This document shows positions 23,531 to 37,672 of a stretch of DNA of 64,000 nt, in pieces. Numbering within the stretch: the first letter of the stretch is position 1; every line of letters starts with the position of its first letter. Source of the DNA: Pseudorasbora parva (lineage: Eukaryota > Chordata > Actinopteri > Cypriniformes > Gobionidae). Location of the stretch: the NCBI RefSeq assembly GCF_024679245.1, contig NC_090182.1, forward strand, positions 37,861,547 to 37,925,546, read 5' to 3'. The notes under the pieces are model-generated. The model had not been told where the DNA came from and did no database searches. It was given only the letters and a program-made list of their open reading frames with translations. The translations under genes were made by a program, and so were the position numbers.

Positions 23531-26197
23531 TCAGGCAGGGAGATGGTGAAAACAGAAAACAAACTGCAAACACAATGACCTGTGTTATCAGACTAACACT
23601 AAGTGTAAATAGCATTTACACTTTACAAGCTCAATTTAATATTGAACATTAGTCTGGGGAGTCTGCCCTGTATGTTCTACTGCACAAGAGGCGTGATAAA
23701 TTAGCGTTATTCAAATGACTTGTAGACAATTGGATAGTCCATCAGCCAATTAGACCACAAGAGGCGTGATCAACGGGAAACAATCTATCACGTCTCTGTC
23801 CGTCATTGTGTTACGCCCGTTTCACACATACTCCGTCTGCAGTGCGTGTACGGTGCGTGTTGCGTTGCGTGTGCGTTGCAGGATCTGCACGACCTGTTGT
23901 GCTTTCACATATGCTGTGTTTGCAGTCCGCAACTGATCCGCTGTTGCATACCACAAACACAGCATTTAATAATTATGTTTGATTTAAAATCCAAAAGTTA
24001 TTACTGAACATGGCTCGTCAGAAGGCTTCTTCCTGGGTTTGTGACATCATAAACCTTTGTTATTAACATAAACAGTGCCCCTGCAAACACGCAACAAAGT
24101 GGACGAGGCCACGTCACAGTCATTACGAAAGAGAGAGAGCTGTTGCAGTAGGCTAGAGTGTTGCAGACATGCATTTGGCCATCTAACCAATCTAAGACCA
24201 TTTCGTTTTTCGGAGGGATAGGCTTCATAGGAGCAGGAAGCAAACGAACCATTTAAATGACAGTGGAGACCGCAGTGTGGAATAAAGGTAAAAAATAAGA
24301 AAAAAACACCGTTTTTAATACTGCGGCCCATAAACACAACCAAGCCTAGCAAAAAAAACACGGAACCACCCCTTTAAAAACAGTGTACTTTTACTTTAGT
24401 ACATTTTAAGTGCTGCATCTGTACTTTTACTGCGCTATTTTCCCCAAACCTCCCGTCGCTCGTTACATTATGTTTATTTATTTTTTCCTGTCAACGTGAT
24501 TGGCTAAGACGAAGTCCTGTGTCTCCATGTGTTACGTGTGTGACTCCCGTCAAATCAACCATAGCAACCAGCCTAGAGTGAGACCCTGTCCCAAATGTCA
24601 GACTTAACGTGCACATTTGTTCTTATGGACTTACAATGGCCATTGTGTGCACGTGTCTATTAAGTCCACAAGACCGTAGGGTGTCCCATTAGTCATTTAA
24701 GCTTAAAGAAGGGTGCTCGTGAGCACCCCCTTTGCGGCTGCTATGCTCCCTCGATGCGCACTTCAGGTGAGCCTGCAAATTTGCGAGCTACGCAAAGGAC
24801 TTTACAAGGTTGCGGTGCCATCTGCTGGAAACACTTAATTTAGCTTGATTGTTTGCCAAGCTTCAAAGTGCATTAGTCATTTACTGATTGTCACTGCTAG
24901 TTTTTTGTCTCTTACATAGATTTTTTTTTTAACATGTAAACGCATTAAACCTACTTTCTGTCAGCATATTGTAGTGCATATTTTAATGTAATGTGTTCTC
25001 ACATAGCAATTTAAAATTGTAGTCCATGTTGTAGCGACTCAGGCGAATCAAACACACAATAGCCAGTTACATTTAACAAATATGTTTTGAATGCTTTGTG
25101 CTTAGTAACAGACCTTCCCCCAACACAACAGAGAAATATTCTCCGTTACCCTGGAAACCATCTGATAAGACATTTTACGGCCCAAAAGAATTTGGCCACA
25201 TGAAAAGTCCAGAGTTAAAGACACAAAGCTTGTAAAACACACGCTTTTGCCTCAAATTATAGACAACCATCTATAAATGAACATGCACCCCAGGACATTG
25301 TATGTAAACACATAACTGTCTTGTAAAATGTTTCTTCTGTATGGTATTTTGCATCTTTTTGTCTTTATCTTAACAACTTACTAGTTCAGGTAACCTCATA
25401 TATGTCATGTCTCCTATCAAATTAATGCTCACTTCACGACTTACACTTCCATGTATGTCACTTATTCAGAGAATGCAGTGTGTGTTTGTTGCATTAATTA
25501 GAGTATGAATGGGCAGAGACCTAAAAAAAAAGAAAGAGCCATAAAATCTCCAGAGGAATTTCCCGCTTGGAAATCCCAAAAATCTCATTGGTTAAGTCTA
25601 ACCCAGGAGGGTGTGACTACTCCCAGACCTTAAAAAGAGAGGCGCTCGGATGCCCTCACTCTCTCTTCTCTCTCTGGCTGAACCAACACGTCATCGTGGC
25701 TGGCCCTTGAGCCAGGCCACCAATGCAGGCCCTCCAAGCAGGGAGGGCCTCCATACACAGAGCCATGTGCTGCGTGGGACCAGAAACCCGAGGCCCACAC
25801 ACGGCTATTATGCCAACAGGCCCCAACACTTCATGTCGACCTTCTTCTTATTCGACCGTCAGAGACTCTGCAAGTTCACCATCGTTCCTTCACTCACCAC
25901 GGAAGGAATGGTGTTAATAACAAAGGAAGAACATTCTCCCTGCCACATTAGGAAACTGTTATAAGGAAATCATTGAGACCTGAGATGACAGAAGCAACTT
26001 TCAATGTGATGTACCGCGAAAGCCTTTAGGACAGATTCAATAAGTATCAAAGTATCGGAGTGGAATTATCGGAAGAGTCTGTGGCAGGATCACTCTTGAG
26101 GGAACTCCTCTTGTAAAACTGTTTGTAGATATCTTAGAACCTAGCAGTATTTTTTGGAGTTCATCTTCCCGAAAGGTCCATTTAGCTCTTTGATGGA
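23531..26197. other. Repeat-derived spacer, families not named
   Basis: The segment at 23.81-24.36 kb is GC-balanced and opens with CACGCCCGTTTCACACATAC-like wording typical of MITE ends, but no partner end is seen. At 25.60-25.68 kb, CCTTAAAAAGAGAGGCGCTC and a CT-rich leader look like an LTR promoter. The frame of 104 codons from 25650 has no recognisable family. Nothing here is a supported gene. Confidence 0.35.
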
Positions 26198-26919
26198 CCC
26201 AGGGGTGATTCTAGAGGTGGGACCACAGGGCCCCTGGTCCCTGCTGAAATCTGATTGGCCCTTAATTGGCCCCTGTTCCATCAATCATCGACGAGAAGAG
26301 CAACTGGAGAATTCTTCACAGATTCAATTCCACCCCCAAACATTACTACACTTGCGGCAGTAATGTGTCGATGCAACTTCGGAGAAGAAGCTAGCAGAAA
26401 ACCCACGTAATTTAAAAATACTACTGTTAATGTGACACAAAATGTAGTTTTAATAGTTTTAAGTCCTTTCAGGCAAGAAAGTAGTTGTTTAAAGCTCAAA
26501 TCTTTGGTTTGTTTATAAAGAGAGCGCCTTGTTAAAAATTTGATCTGCCATTTTCTGAGTTGTGAGAGCCAGTCTATCAACAGGCACTCAGTGCTCATTA
26601 ACCCAGCAAGAGCAGCCTTTCCTCGGCTATAGTCCTTCTTACGTTTGTCACTGACTCTGATGTCTCTGTAGTGGTTAGTATTCATCTTGAGATATTCAGA
26701 TGTTATTAGTTTTGTGTAAATCTAACTGCCGATCTTTGGTCTCATGAATCTTTAATTTGTTCCCTGGCAGATCATTTGGCTGAGGGCAAAGTGAAGTTTT
26801 AAAAATGTTTAGGTATAATTTAACCGTTGTAGATAGCACTAACTTTGTTTGACTAAACTGTTCACTTTAATTCTTGTATAGCTTCTTATACCTTTTACTT
26901 ATACTCTTATAATCTGAAC

Positions 26920-28154
<1,235 letters not shown>

Positions 28155-28464
28155 GGCATGAGCAGGGGGTGGCAGGGAGAGATCCCTGCCATCGCTCCGC
28201 CACCACGAGACGTACTGGGGTTAAAGGAGCGAAACGTCGATGAGTGGTGGTCCCCAGCTGATGACCCGTTCAGGCTCACGGAAGTGTTCAGTGTGGTGTC
28301 ACGGCACACCAGTTCAAAAGGCACTGGAGGAGGTGCGTCAGGCAGTGATGTCCAGCAGGAAAACCATCACCTGTATCTTGATATGCATCAACTTTATTTT
28401 TTTCATATACATGCAGTGAAGATTATCTGCACTACAGTTGTGTGTCTATAATATGTATTTTTTT

Positions 28465-28850
28465 ATGAAAATGAAAATAGGCAGAGTGGTGTTTTATCAT
28501 ATATTTTGTTTTATTGTAGCCTAAAATGTACATATTTACACTGAGTGGCACTATCAAGCATACTTGACTTGTCATCCCATCCCATCGTCCTCCAGTCGAA
28601 CTTGGCAAGTCTGAATGACACGGACGCAAATCAGAAGTTTGCATACTGAGATACGTATATTGTAGGCTACAATAAAACGAAATATGGCATAAAACACCAG
28701 TCGTTGCCTCTTTTTTTTCTCCCTTAAAAAAAAAAAAAAAAAACATTTTAGGCTACAATAAAACAAAATATGTCATAAACAACAGTCTCTGCCTCATTTG
28801 TTCATAAAAAATAAAAAAAAACACTGAAACATTTTAGACTACAATAAAGT
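28465..28850. repeat. Inverted and direct copies of a ~60-bp motif
   Basis: TTTAGGCTACAATAAAAC followed by AAATATGGCATAAA appears at about 28660, 28748 and (diverged) 28830 in direct orientation, and as its complement at about 28470-28530. Each copy is followed or preceded by a poly(A)- or CT-rich spacer. Confidence 0.75.
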
Positions 28851-28974
28851 GACAAAACACCACTCTTCCTTCCTTCCTTCCATTTTTTATGTACCCCGTA
28901 CGTGTCCTGAATGTAACATCTGGCCCCTTAATGGCCCCTGTTACAGAAAAATCGTAGAACCGCCACTGGTCTAG

Positions 28975-29812
28975 TCTAGTCCTCAATAATTGTGCTCTCC
29001 TGATCCTCATGTGCTCTGGTCCTTTTATATTGTGCTACCTGCCCTCATGTCCTTGTTGGTTCGTTGCTTTTGTGTGCATTTGTTGTATGTGTGCAATCGT
29101 CTAGCTCCCTGTCAGTCAGTGCTAGATTTAGTTTTCCTTGTCTGAGATTTTCCTTTTTGATTTATTCTTATTTTTCTTTGTTCCTGCATTTTTCCCCTTG
29201 CCTTGTTCTAGTCTTTATTTTGTGATGTAGTTCTCCATAACCTTATTGTTTAGTTTTCTTGTTTTTGATAGCTTACCTTTTATTTTATTTCTCTCCAGTT
29301 TTTCCCTTTTTATTTTTAGTTCAGTCATTTTTAGAGATGGGTTTTGTTTTATTTTTCCTCTTTTGCTAGCTCCAGTTATTATTTTTGTTTAGTTTAGTCA
29401 GTTGTTAGTTTGTCAGTTATATCTTGTTGTCTTGTCTAGGGTCTTGTCTTGTGTGTGTCTTGTGTTGGTTCCTGCCCTGAGTTTCCCTGGCCAATGTCTC
29501 CTACTATCTGACTGCCAACACTAGAGCTGAATCTGAGAGAGAACATCGAGCCTCAGGTTCCGTGTGTTCCTGCCTGAATTGTTCCACTATCGCCCTGCCT
29601 GGTGTTGCCTCCCAAGCTTTCCTCAAGTTCGTTGTCTCCCAGGACTGGTCTTAGTGGTCATCCCCCCTTCCTGTTGTTGTGGTGTCTGTCCCTGCCCTGC
29701 TGTGTGAACTCACTCCTTGTCGTACCCTGTCTTCAGTCTTGTTAATAAAGTGTAATTTATTGTTTATTCTGCGCCTGGATCCTCCATTTCAGAAATCCTA
29801 ACAATAATGTTT
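28975..29812 (+). mobile_element. LTR of family 1, plus orientation
   Basis: TATA-like CCTTTTATATTGTG lies near 29028. A strongly T-rich stretch of about 300 bp follows, then CTTGTTAATAAAGTG with AATAAA at about 29746, then GCGCCTGGATCCTCC and an end at CTAACA. It matches the minus-strand LTR at 19.93-20.68 kb in wording and order, but the distance from TATA to poly(A) signal is about 720 bp against about 405 bp. The extra length is the T-rich block. The 5' limit is approximate. Confidence 0.55.
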
Positions 29813-31928
29813 TAAAAATGTTATGTGTAAACATTAAAGGAATATCACAAAACGTTTTTATATAATGTTACCCTAACATTCAAAAGAACATTCTAAGAAC
29901 AAAAATAAAACTACCTGCTGAAAAGGGCATAAGAACATCAGGGAATAATGTTATAAGAATATTACCACTAAAAATTTTTTAGAATGTTTTTAAAAGAATG
30001 TCATCCTAACTTTTAAAAGAACATTCTGGGAACATTCTGAGTTACTTCATTCTGATTTCTTAAGTGTATTCTTTTTACAGAGAAAATATCCATTGAAAAG
30101 TCAAAGAAGTCAAAAAAATATTGACATACTGTTGATTATCTTGTTTTTTGTACTAAGATTCATCCATAAAAGAGTAATCTATTTTTTACATTTGCAGGGT
30201 ATAAGATGGAATAGGATTTGACATTTGGTCATTCTTTCTTAAAAAACAAAAACTAATATAGTCATTTAATTTTTGTAAGACACTTATTTTTAGAATGACT
30301 GTATGCGGGGAGGGAACCAAAACTCCATCCATAAACTGTATTACTGTAACAATCATGCAACCATTAAGCTTTTTACATTGAAGTTTTCTATAACTAAATA
30401 TTCTGTGTGTCTGTTTGAATGGCTATTTGCAGTACAAGTAGTTGTAATTCTGGTTACACTGTACATGTATGTATGTATGTCATTACATTTATTCATTCAT
30501 ACATTCATTTGTATGTTCATTCATTTTCTTCATTCAGTCAGCCAAGTCAGTCAGTCAGACAAAACATATCCAACATTTTATACGTACCAAAAACTATTTT
30601 ACAATGTCTTTTATAAAATAAAAAAAAGAATAAAGGCATTCCGTGGTTTGATCAATGGTAAAACAGATAGATCATGAAAGCTACAAACTTCAAGCTGCAA
30701 GTAGGTCTGCAGTGTAAATAATTCAAATCTGAAGTTATAATTGCTGTCAGTGCATCTTGTATGTATTATCCAGCCCCTCCTGTCTCATTTGGAATCAAAA
30801 CCCTCTGGTAGTGTAATGACGCAAGGAAAATGTGTTAACTATGTAAGTATTTCTGTGGAGAATCAATTGAGTCCATAGACATGCAGGTGGAGGAAAGGCA
30901 GCTTTTAAGTAGAATAAAGCCAGTGAGGACTAGGTTTTCTCACTCTCTTTCTACTGGAATGTTTGCTTGATTACAAAATGTGACGTTGGTGATTGCGAAA
31001 GCCTGCCATGATGCATGATTCTAAGGCCTCATGTCAAATTATGAACGGTATTCAGTGTGCGCTGTCATCAAATCATTGAAAATGATGCCTTTATTATTAA
31101 TATTATTTGTAAAATGCCTGACAAATGCAGCTACATGCAATCACTACAAAGAACCTTCCAACCCAGGCTCTTTGGAAAATTATGCCTGTGGTGACTTTTC
31201 AGCAAAATTATATTACATTGCTTCTTGCACATTTTGAAGCACTTTCCAAGTGAACAGTCCAGTAAGTGACACTGGGGGACCTATCATACATCCGGCGCAA
31301 TGAGCAATGCAAGTTGTTGTTTTTTTTGGTGCTATTTTCAGCCAACGCAGTTATCATTTTCACATCCAGCGCCACGTTGTATAACAATTGCATTCACGCA
31401 CATCTGTTCAACCATGCTGGTCTGAAAACTAGGTGTGTTCGGGTGCATTTTGGCATGTTGCTATTTTAAGGCAACTGAAAACGATTTTTTGTGTCATTTA
31501 AAGGGCAGATTTTTAATGTGTGCCTATAGCCGGGTCCACAACACGCGTACTCTCTGCTTATCACACACACAGGGATGCGTAGCAGCACACAAACATTTTA
31601 CATATTAAACATAAAAAGATTCCTCTCTGGCGAAGTGTTCAGTCTTTCCTCTCACAAATCCTGCCATGTAAATATTAAATCCGCCATAGTGCAAGGACAA
31701 CTAGCTTTTAAAGGGAATGGGACCAACTCTTATTGGTTTATTGCAAATTACATCCAAAACACACCCATTACTCATCAAGAGGATAGGAACAACCCTTTTA
31801 GACCATGTGTCAGGCACACAGACCGGTTTTCCCTTTGTTAAACTAGCAAAAGTGGATTCGGACATGCCCTTCGCAGCACTTCAGAAACAAAACTTTTGGT
31901 GAGCGACGCTAAAATGTTTGCTCTATTA
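29813..31928. other. Intergenic spacer without recognised features
   Basis: GTATGTATGT and CATTCATTCA simple-sequence patches lie at about 30467-30545. Several chance frames up to 124 codons overlap them and resemble no protein family. Confidence 0.5.
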
Positions 31929-31937
31929 CGTATCACC

Positions 31938-32719
31938 TAGCCTGACGTGGTCATACTCAATTCTAGTCAGAATATGAGTCTGAAACTGCTCCATTGGGCT
32001 GTGATTATGGGGCGTGTTTCAACCGAACCAGGAAAGACATCAATTGGATAGACCTACAACCAATCAGAGCAACGAAGCGATGCATTGTCAAATGTCAACA
32101 TAGTTCAACTGCACTGTGTTGCCAAGTCCGCGTTTTTTTTCCCCGCGGGTTGTTTTCTATATATCCGCGGGTTGAAGCGACTATTATGTGATACACCCAT
32201 GAGTGTGAATTTTAGCAGGCAACCTTGCCAAAATAACACACATTTTACCCCCCAAACACCATTTCCCCCCGGAGAACCCCCCGAGAAGCTATTGTTTAGG
32301 GCTAGTAGTTGGCGGGTTTTGTTGTAAAAACTTGGCAACCCTGTCTGCACGCGTGCTGAAATCAGGCTGGAATACACGATCTTTGCCGGTGTTGTAAAAA
32401 AATAAATAATTGAATGATACACAGAGTACTTACCCAACATGATTGTCATTTCTGAGAGAAATTGTGAAGGTGAATGCATATACAAACAACCTCTCCGTTT
32501 AGGATTAGAACAAATATAATCCCAGCCCCTTTGATGACGTGCATGATTACGTTACTGTTGATCATCTGTCCGTCATCGTCTAAACCCCGCCCTGATGATT
32601 TCATTGGTCTGAACAGTTTCTGTTCGGGGATAATTACTCCTCTATGAAGCAAGGCCAGACCGAACTGCCCGACCTAAAAAATGTGTGGGCGGGGCTAAGT
32701 TCGGCTGGCATCCAGGCTA
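31938..32719. mobile_element. TAGCCTG-end element with 9-bp TSD, copy 1
   Basis: The ends are TAGCCTGACG and, read inward from the right, TAGCCTGGATGC. A perfect 9-bp direct repeat, CGTATCACC, flanks the element (31929-31937 and 32720-32728). The 782-bp body has no transposase frame. A second copy with its own perfect 9-bp duplication lies at 52770-53460 and lacks about 90 bp of this copy's interior. A 9-bp duplication is typical of Mutator-like elements, but the assignment is inference. Confidence 0.85.
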
Positions 32720-32728
32720 CGTATCACC

Positions 32729-33013
32729 TACAATAAACACCTTAACACACTCGATAGTGCTAACAAAAGTAAATGTGAAATAAAAATGCTTTCACATTTG
32801 CTTCTACAAGCATTTGAGCTCTTGTATTGTGATTCATGTTTCATGGGACTCAACACATTACACATCTCAAGCGCAATGCTGTACCAGGTGAGCTTTGACA
32901 GAACAGTCATACATATAGAGCTCATTAAATGATTGCAACATCAAAATGTACTTGTTTACAAATCACACACTGTTAAAAGTGTTTTAAGGTCAGAGCATAG
33001 TATCGTGCAAGGA
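32729..33013. other. Short spacer between two transposons
   Basis: AT-rich, with no feature seen. Confidence 0.5.
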
Positions 33014-33225
33014 ACCATGTGCAGGGACGGACTGGGGCTAAAAAACAGCCCTGGACTTTCTCCCAAATAGGCCCATCATCCAGCCATTCACCCCTAGCCG
33101 TGCAAAACAGATACTGTACTATGGTGTACATGCACTCTCGTCTTCCTCAGGTTTTTTTGTTTTTTTGTTGCCCGTAGCAATATATAAGTGATCGTATTAG
33201 TGCCCCTGCTGATGGCTGTTGATAT

Positions 33226-35118
33226 CAGGGGCATTTCTAAGATTTTCATTGGAGGGGGGCTTAACCCCCAGTGAGGGTAGTCTATGGAAAAAAAAAATCA
33301 CACTTTAGGGTCCAAATTGCGCTATTAACTAGCTTACTAACATTCATACCCATAGGATATTGGTTGTTAATAGTTACGTATGAAGCTAATATTAATACCT
33401 TATTATTGCATGGCCATATTATAGCCTACATGTATTAATTGTACCTAATAATGCTGGCAGGTTTATAATCTGATATCCCAAATTTTAGGGGGGTTGGGGG
33501 GCATGCTCCCCCGATAAAAAAAATATTTTTATGATCTACATATGTGCATTTTAAGATGTTCTGAAGGCCAAAAAAATAGATAACAGCTTGAAAACCATAT
33601 CACTGGGCAGTAGATTATTTGCCTTTCTTATCTCTACATCTCTCTTTTTCTCTGTTTTTATCTTACCCTGTCTCTTCCCCTCATAACGCTAAGCTTAGAC
33701 TGATATAGTTTTTCCATTTTCGTCAGTGAAGAAAACATGGTTTACATTTTATCATAGGCTACTGATATTTATATTTTGTATGAATAATGTTGTTAGACAT
33801 GTTAATTTATTGTTAATTAAAGTTTAAGTTTATTAAATTAATTCACTATATAAACACTTTCATAATTTTATGTAGCCTAGAAATCTAGACGCACCCTAGC
33901 GGCAGCTAATCTAATCTGCCCGCTAGTGTCGTCTAGCAACTCTCAATACCCTTCTGAGCTGTATTTGCCTAACTCTTGCCGGGCCAATCACATTGTGTAT
34001 AGAGTCGGTGGGCGTGGCCATAATGACGACGGCCGAGTTGCGTTTGCGTGCTTCTAGTAAACACAGAAACTGGCGAACAGCGGTCTTTCGAATCAGCTCT
34101 GACCGCGACTCTGGAAGACTTGGAGTTAAGCTTTTCTCTGAGAAAAAAAAAACAAAGAACGGCACTGAAGTCATTCTTAAGAAGGGAAGATGTGTTCGGA
34201 ATTTAGCCGAACGGATACGGGGAAAGTTTAATCTTTCAACAAGCTCTGCTTCACCGTCGTTGCTCTGGTTGGTTGTAGCGCTATCCTATCGCGTGCAGAG
34301 GGAGTTTGAAAGACAACCGTTTATCCCGCCCCTCGGATTGAGCTGTCAATGGTGAGTTTCCAGACATCTTGATGTGGGTCTGGCTTGTCAGGCTAAATCT
34401 TATGCCCAATACAGGCTGAGTTTTTTTTTAGTTTTTTTTTTTAGTTTTTTTTTTTTTTATTTACTGAAGGTTACAAATGGAATTATATTAATTTACAATA
34501 TATACTCATTCATTATCAATATGCCTTATCTGATGAAAATGGCTTTTTTAATATTTCTTGTTTGTTAATAGGCAAAGGTTACAGCTAGCTATATGAATCA
34601 CATATATTTTCAACTTAAAATGATGAAATTAGACAAAAGTTTATTTATTTGCCTATTTTTGTCTTTTGTTTTACTTTTTGTTTTCTGACTTAAAGCAGCA
34701 GCTGTCAAACATGAATGTTTAGTTCGCTTACATTTCTCTCACTTGACGTCGAGTTGCGCTGCTAAAATTTGCGCTCAGGCTCAGCTGTTTCTGTGTAAAC
34801 ATAAAGCCTGCCTACTCTATATATATATTTCTCAAATATTTTTATATAATATAATTTTTCTCAAATATTTTGACATTAACGAGTTTTGACAGACCAATGA
34901 AGCTCAGATTTACACACACACACACACACACACCTCTGCTTCTGACGTGAGCTCTGTTCGGTGCCACTGCAGATTGAAGAACTCAACACACAGACTGGAC
35001 GAAGCCGAAGACTCCTGCCACTTTCATGTTTTAAAGTTTAATCACATATTTTTTAGTGGGGGCTGAGGCATAAGTTGAAGCTGAAGCCCCCCTAAAAACA
35101 GCCTAGCGAAGGCCCATG
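33226..35118. mobile_element. Inner hAT-type element with perfect 8-bp TSD
   Basis: The ends are CAGGGGCATTTCTAAG and, read inward from the right, CATGGGCCTTCGCTAGG. GTTGATAT flanks the element on both sides (33218-33225 and 35119-35126). The subterminal regions carry GGGGGGCTT and its complement. The 1.9-kb body contains a smaller element at 33873-34395 and a (CA)n at about 34913, but no transposase frame. Confidence 0.85.
33873..34395. mobile_element. TAGCCT-end element, second type, with 9-bp TSD
   Basis: The ends are TAGCCTAGAAATCTAG and, read inward from the right, TAGCCTGACAAGCCAGAC. The flanks are AATTTTATG and AATCTTATG (eight of nine). The body is GC-richer than its host and matches 54337-54777. 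A frame of 120 codons starts at 33993, but it resembles no protein I know and is not preserved in the second copy. Confidence 0.75.
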
Positions 35119-35255
35119 GTTGATATTGTGTTATTTATTAGAAAAAAATGTTTGCCGATGGCCGGCCGATGGTCCTCGGTTGAACTTTTCCAAAATGCAC
35201 AGATTGCCAATCCGTCCCTGACCGTGTGGAAATAAGCCTTCACTAATAGACAATC

Positions 35256-35925
35256 GGTAACACTTTATAACAACGTTCAGTTGTAAGTCATTTATAAGTG
35301 GTTAGTTAATGATGAACTAATAATTTACAAAACATTCACAAATGATTATCAAGTGATATGTTAACATTTTATGAATGTTTTGTAAATTCCGTTAAAAGTC
35401 ATTTACAAGTGATTAGTAAATGATTAACTAATGATTTATGAAACATGACTAAGCATTCATAAATGATTAATGAGTGATTTGTTAATTATTTAACATATAT
35501 TTAGTAGATTCAGTTAAGTAATTTACAATTGATTAGTTAATGATGAACTAATGATTTACAAAACATGACAATGCATTTCAAAAATGTTACTAAATTGTTA
35601 CTTTTTTGTATATTTTGTAGATTCAGTTATAAATTATTTACAAGATAGTAGATAATGATAAACTAATCATTTACAAATCATGACAATGATTAAGTATACT
35701 ATGCTAAAAATGTGCAAATCTGTAAGTTATCTTTAAAAAATAGCATATCATAAAATAACCAAACAGATCCTTAGTAAATGGTTAAGTTAGTAGTTAATAT
35801 AGGCTATTATTAATCACTGAAATGTCAGTTTACCATTATCTCAATAAACAATTGTTAATCTTGAACAAATGATGATCAAACCATTAGTAGATAATGAATA
35901 TATAATTTATTGATGCATCATTAAT
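35256..35925 (+). repeat. Left inverted arm of the 5.1-kb element
   Basis: The arm is built from internally repetitive words (TGATTAGTAAATGATTAAC, GATGAACTAATGATTTAC, AGATTCAGTTA) that also occur, complemented and in reverse order, in the right arm. Similarity is traceable to about 35925, where CATTATTGATGCATC-like wording corresponds to 39484. Confidence 0.75.
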
Positions 35926-36450
35926 TTTTTTAAGCTGGTTTGTTAAAACCCACAAAATGCATTTATGCTAAAGCTATTTTTTAAAAGAATGATAAATTAC
36001 GAGTTGTCAAATTAATAAACATTTTAGAATGACTTAAAGTCACGGGGTTGCAGTGCGTTAAGTCATTTCATGGTAACGTTAACTAGTTTTGTGTTCCCTG
36101 TCCAAAATGACTGCCCCATTATAGCAGATTATAAATTCGTAATAATACGTTTATTATCACCTAATGTTGTGATAGATCTTTTTTATATATCAATGTATGT
36201 TTTTATGAACAAGTTCGTAAATGTACTAAAAATACTAGTTTTTGAGTAAAACATGATGGATTATTTTGACTATAACAATTTATAAATCATATACTATCAC
36301 CAAATGTGATGTATATTTTTAGCAACTTAAATTATTGTGAACAGCACAAGTTTTGAACTTCTGTTTACTTTGTAAGTGCTATTTATCCACATTACATTAT
36401 TATTGTTATTGTTATTCATAGTATTCATTTAAGTATTTCTTGTTTCTCAG

Positions 36451-36887
36451 CATGACATTCCAGTCATCAGGAGGTGGTGGTGCCTACTCCTCATGGAGAA
36501 TTTTGCGCTTGGAGGGTAGGATATCCGAATTATTATTATTTGTCATTTAGCAGACACTGTTATCCAGAGTGACTGTGACCCTGTAGTGAACTAACTACAG
36601 GGACAGTCCCCCCCGAAGCAACTTGGGGTAAGTGCCGTTTGGATTGGTGACAGCCTCTGGGATTGAACTCACAACCTTACGGTGTTCCATTTGGAAGCCC
36701 AGAACCCTGACCACTTGACCATCACATGCTGCATTCTGCATAACTTCATGTTCTCATTGTAGCATCTTTTTGTGTTTTGTCAGACATGGAAGGCAGTTTG
36801 CACACTGGGCTGAGGAGGCCATGGCGATTGTGTCCTGTCTCACTGACTGTCAGGTAAGCTTTTGTAAGATAAATTATTCAGATGTTT

Positions 36888-36978
<91 letters not shown>

Positions 36979-37672
36979 TGATGTTTTCCTGCAAAGTGTT
37001 GATACAAATACTTGACTTCTCTCGTGTGAAATCGAAGTACATTTGGGTCTGCATGGCATATCCATAAAATAATACACTTCAATACAATTTTTTTTTTTAC
37101 ATGATTGTAGTCTTGTGGACAATTGAAATACAGTACATCACATTGTGCTATTCTACAGCAAAGAAATGGAACTGCGGAAATTGAGCATGACATAGGAGCA
37201 CTGGAGGGGGTCACACCACCACAGAATCTTGAGGTAAGCTGTAGAGTTCTGTAGTGTATATTTTTACTCAAAGTTTTAATTTGCTGAAACTGTAAAATTG
37301 TTAATTGCTGTTAATTTTGGAATATTTTTCATAAAGAACGAGAATGTGATGAGCAGCATCAGAGAAGGTGTTGAATGGTTAAAGGAAAATCACCAGCTGT
37401 TGAAGAGCAAATACTTGCCACCACGTATTGTCTGCATGGAGGAGGAAGATGCTCTGAATGCCCTTGCTCAACTGTGTTCACATTGTGAGGAACTTCTAGA
37501 TGAGGATGATGAAATAAGGGCCCCATTTTATTTCACGTTCAAAAACAAAGAGGACATGCACTTATTCATGTCAGAGGTTAGGGACAAGAAAAATGCTAGA
37601 GTGTCATCCTTTTATAACCCTGAAATTAGATTTTTTTTTTTTTTATTTTATTGCACTTGTTTAATTTTATAG
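36451..37672 (+). CDS. Multi-exon gene inside the 5.1-kb element; SMC5-hinge-like 3' exon
   Basis: Four exons join in one open frame with GT-AG borders: 36451-36515, 36784-36853, 37159-37233 and 37337-37576, or read-through to a stop at 37670-37672. The phases agree at every junction (phase 2, then 0, 0). The joined protein includes HDIPVIRRWWCLLLMENF, GRQFAHWAEEAMAIVSCL and IEHDIGALEGVTPPQNLE. The last exon has GVEWLKENHQLLKSKYLPP and, later, KEDMHLFMSEVRDKKNARV. The two motifs of the last exon, and their order, resemble the hinge-flanking part of the SMC5 chromosome-maintenance protein; I cannot confirm this without a search. No start exon is visible and the 3' end runs into poly(T), so the gene is partial or decayed. 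An in-frame ATG at 36493 could serve as a start. Confidence 0.45.
36530..36725 (-). mobile_element. tRNA-SINE-like repeat inside intron 1
   Basis: GTCATTTAGCAGACACTGTT and later GGGATTGAACTCACAACC resemble a dispersed teleost repeat with a tRNA-like end in reverse orientation. It lies wholly between the first two predicted exons of the gene above. Confidence 0.45.
36888..36976. repeat. Poly(A)-(TA)n microsatellite
   Basis: Sixteen A residues followed by about 36 TA units, in intron 2 of the predicted gene. Tyr-Ile repeat frames here are artefacts. Confidence 0.95.

Larger units (their letters stand above)
33022..35220. mobile_element. hAT-type MITE split by a second hAT
   Basis: The ends are CAGGGACGGACTGGGG and, read inward from the right, CAGGGACGGATTGGC. 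The flanking 8 bp are ACCATGTG (33014-33021) and ACCGTGTG (35221-35228), seven of eight identical, consistent with an old hAT target duplication. Without the inner insertion the element is about 300 bp and non-coding. Confidence 0.8.

Noticed and set aside
26281..26685. 134-codon minus-strand frame
   Set aside because: It ends FGGGIESVKNSPVALLVDD and has some protein texture, but I could not tie it to any family or splice context.
30303..30677. 124-codon frame
   Set aside because: Contains GTATGTATGT and CATTCATTCA simple sequence; no family resemblance.
36840..37271. Minus-strand frame of 143 codons
   Set aside because: Half of it is (TA)n and it is antisense to the predicted exons.
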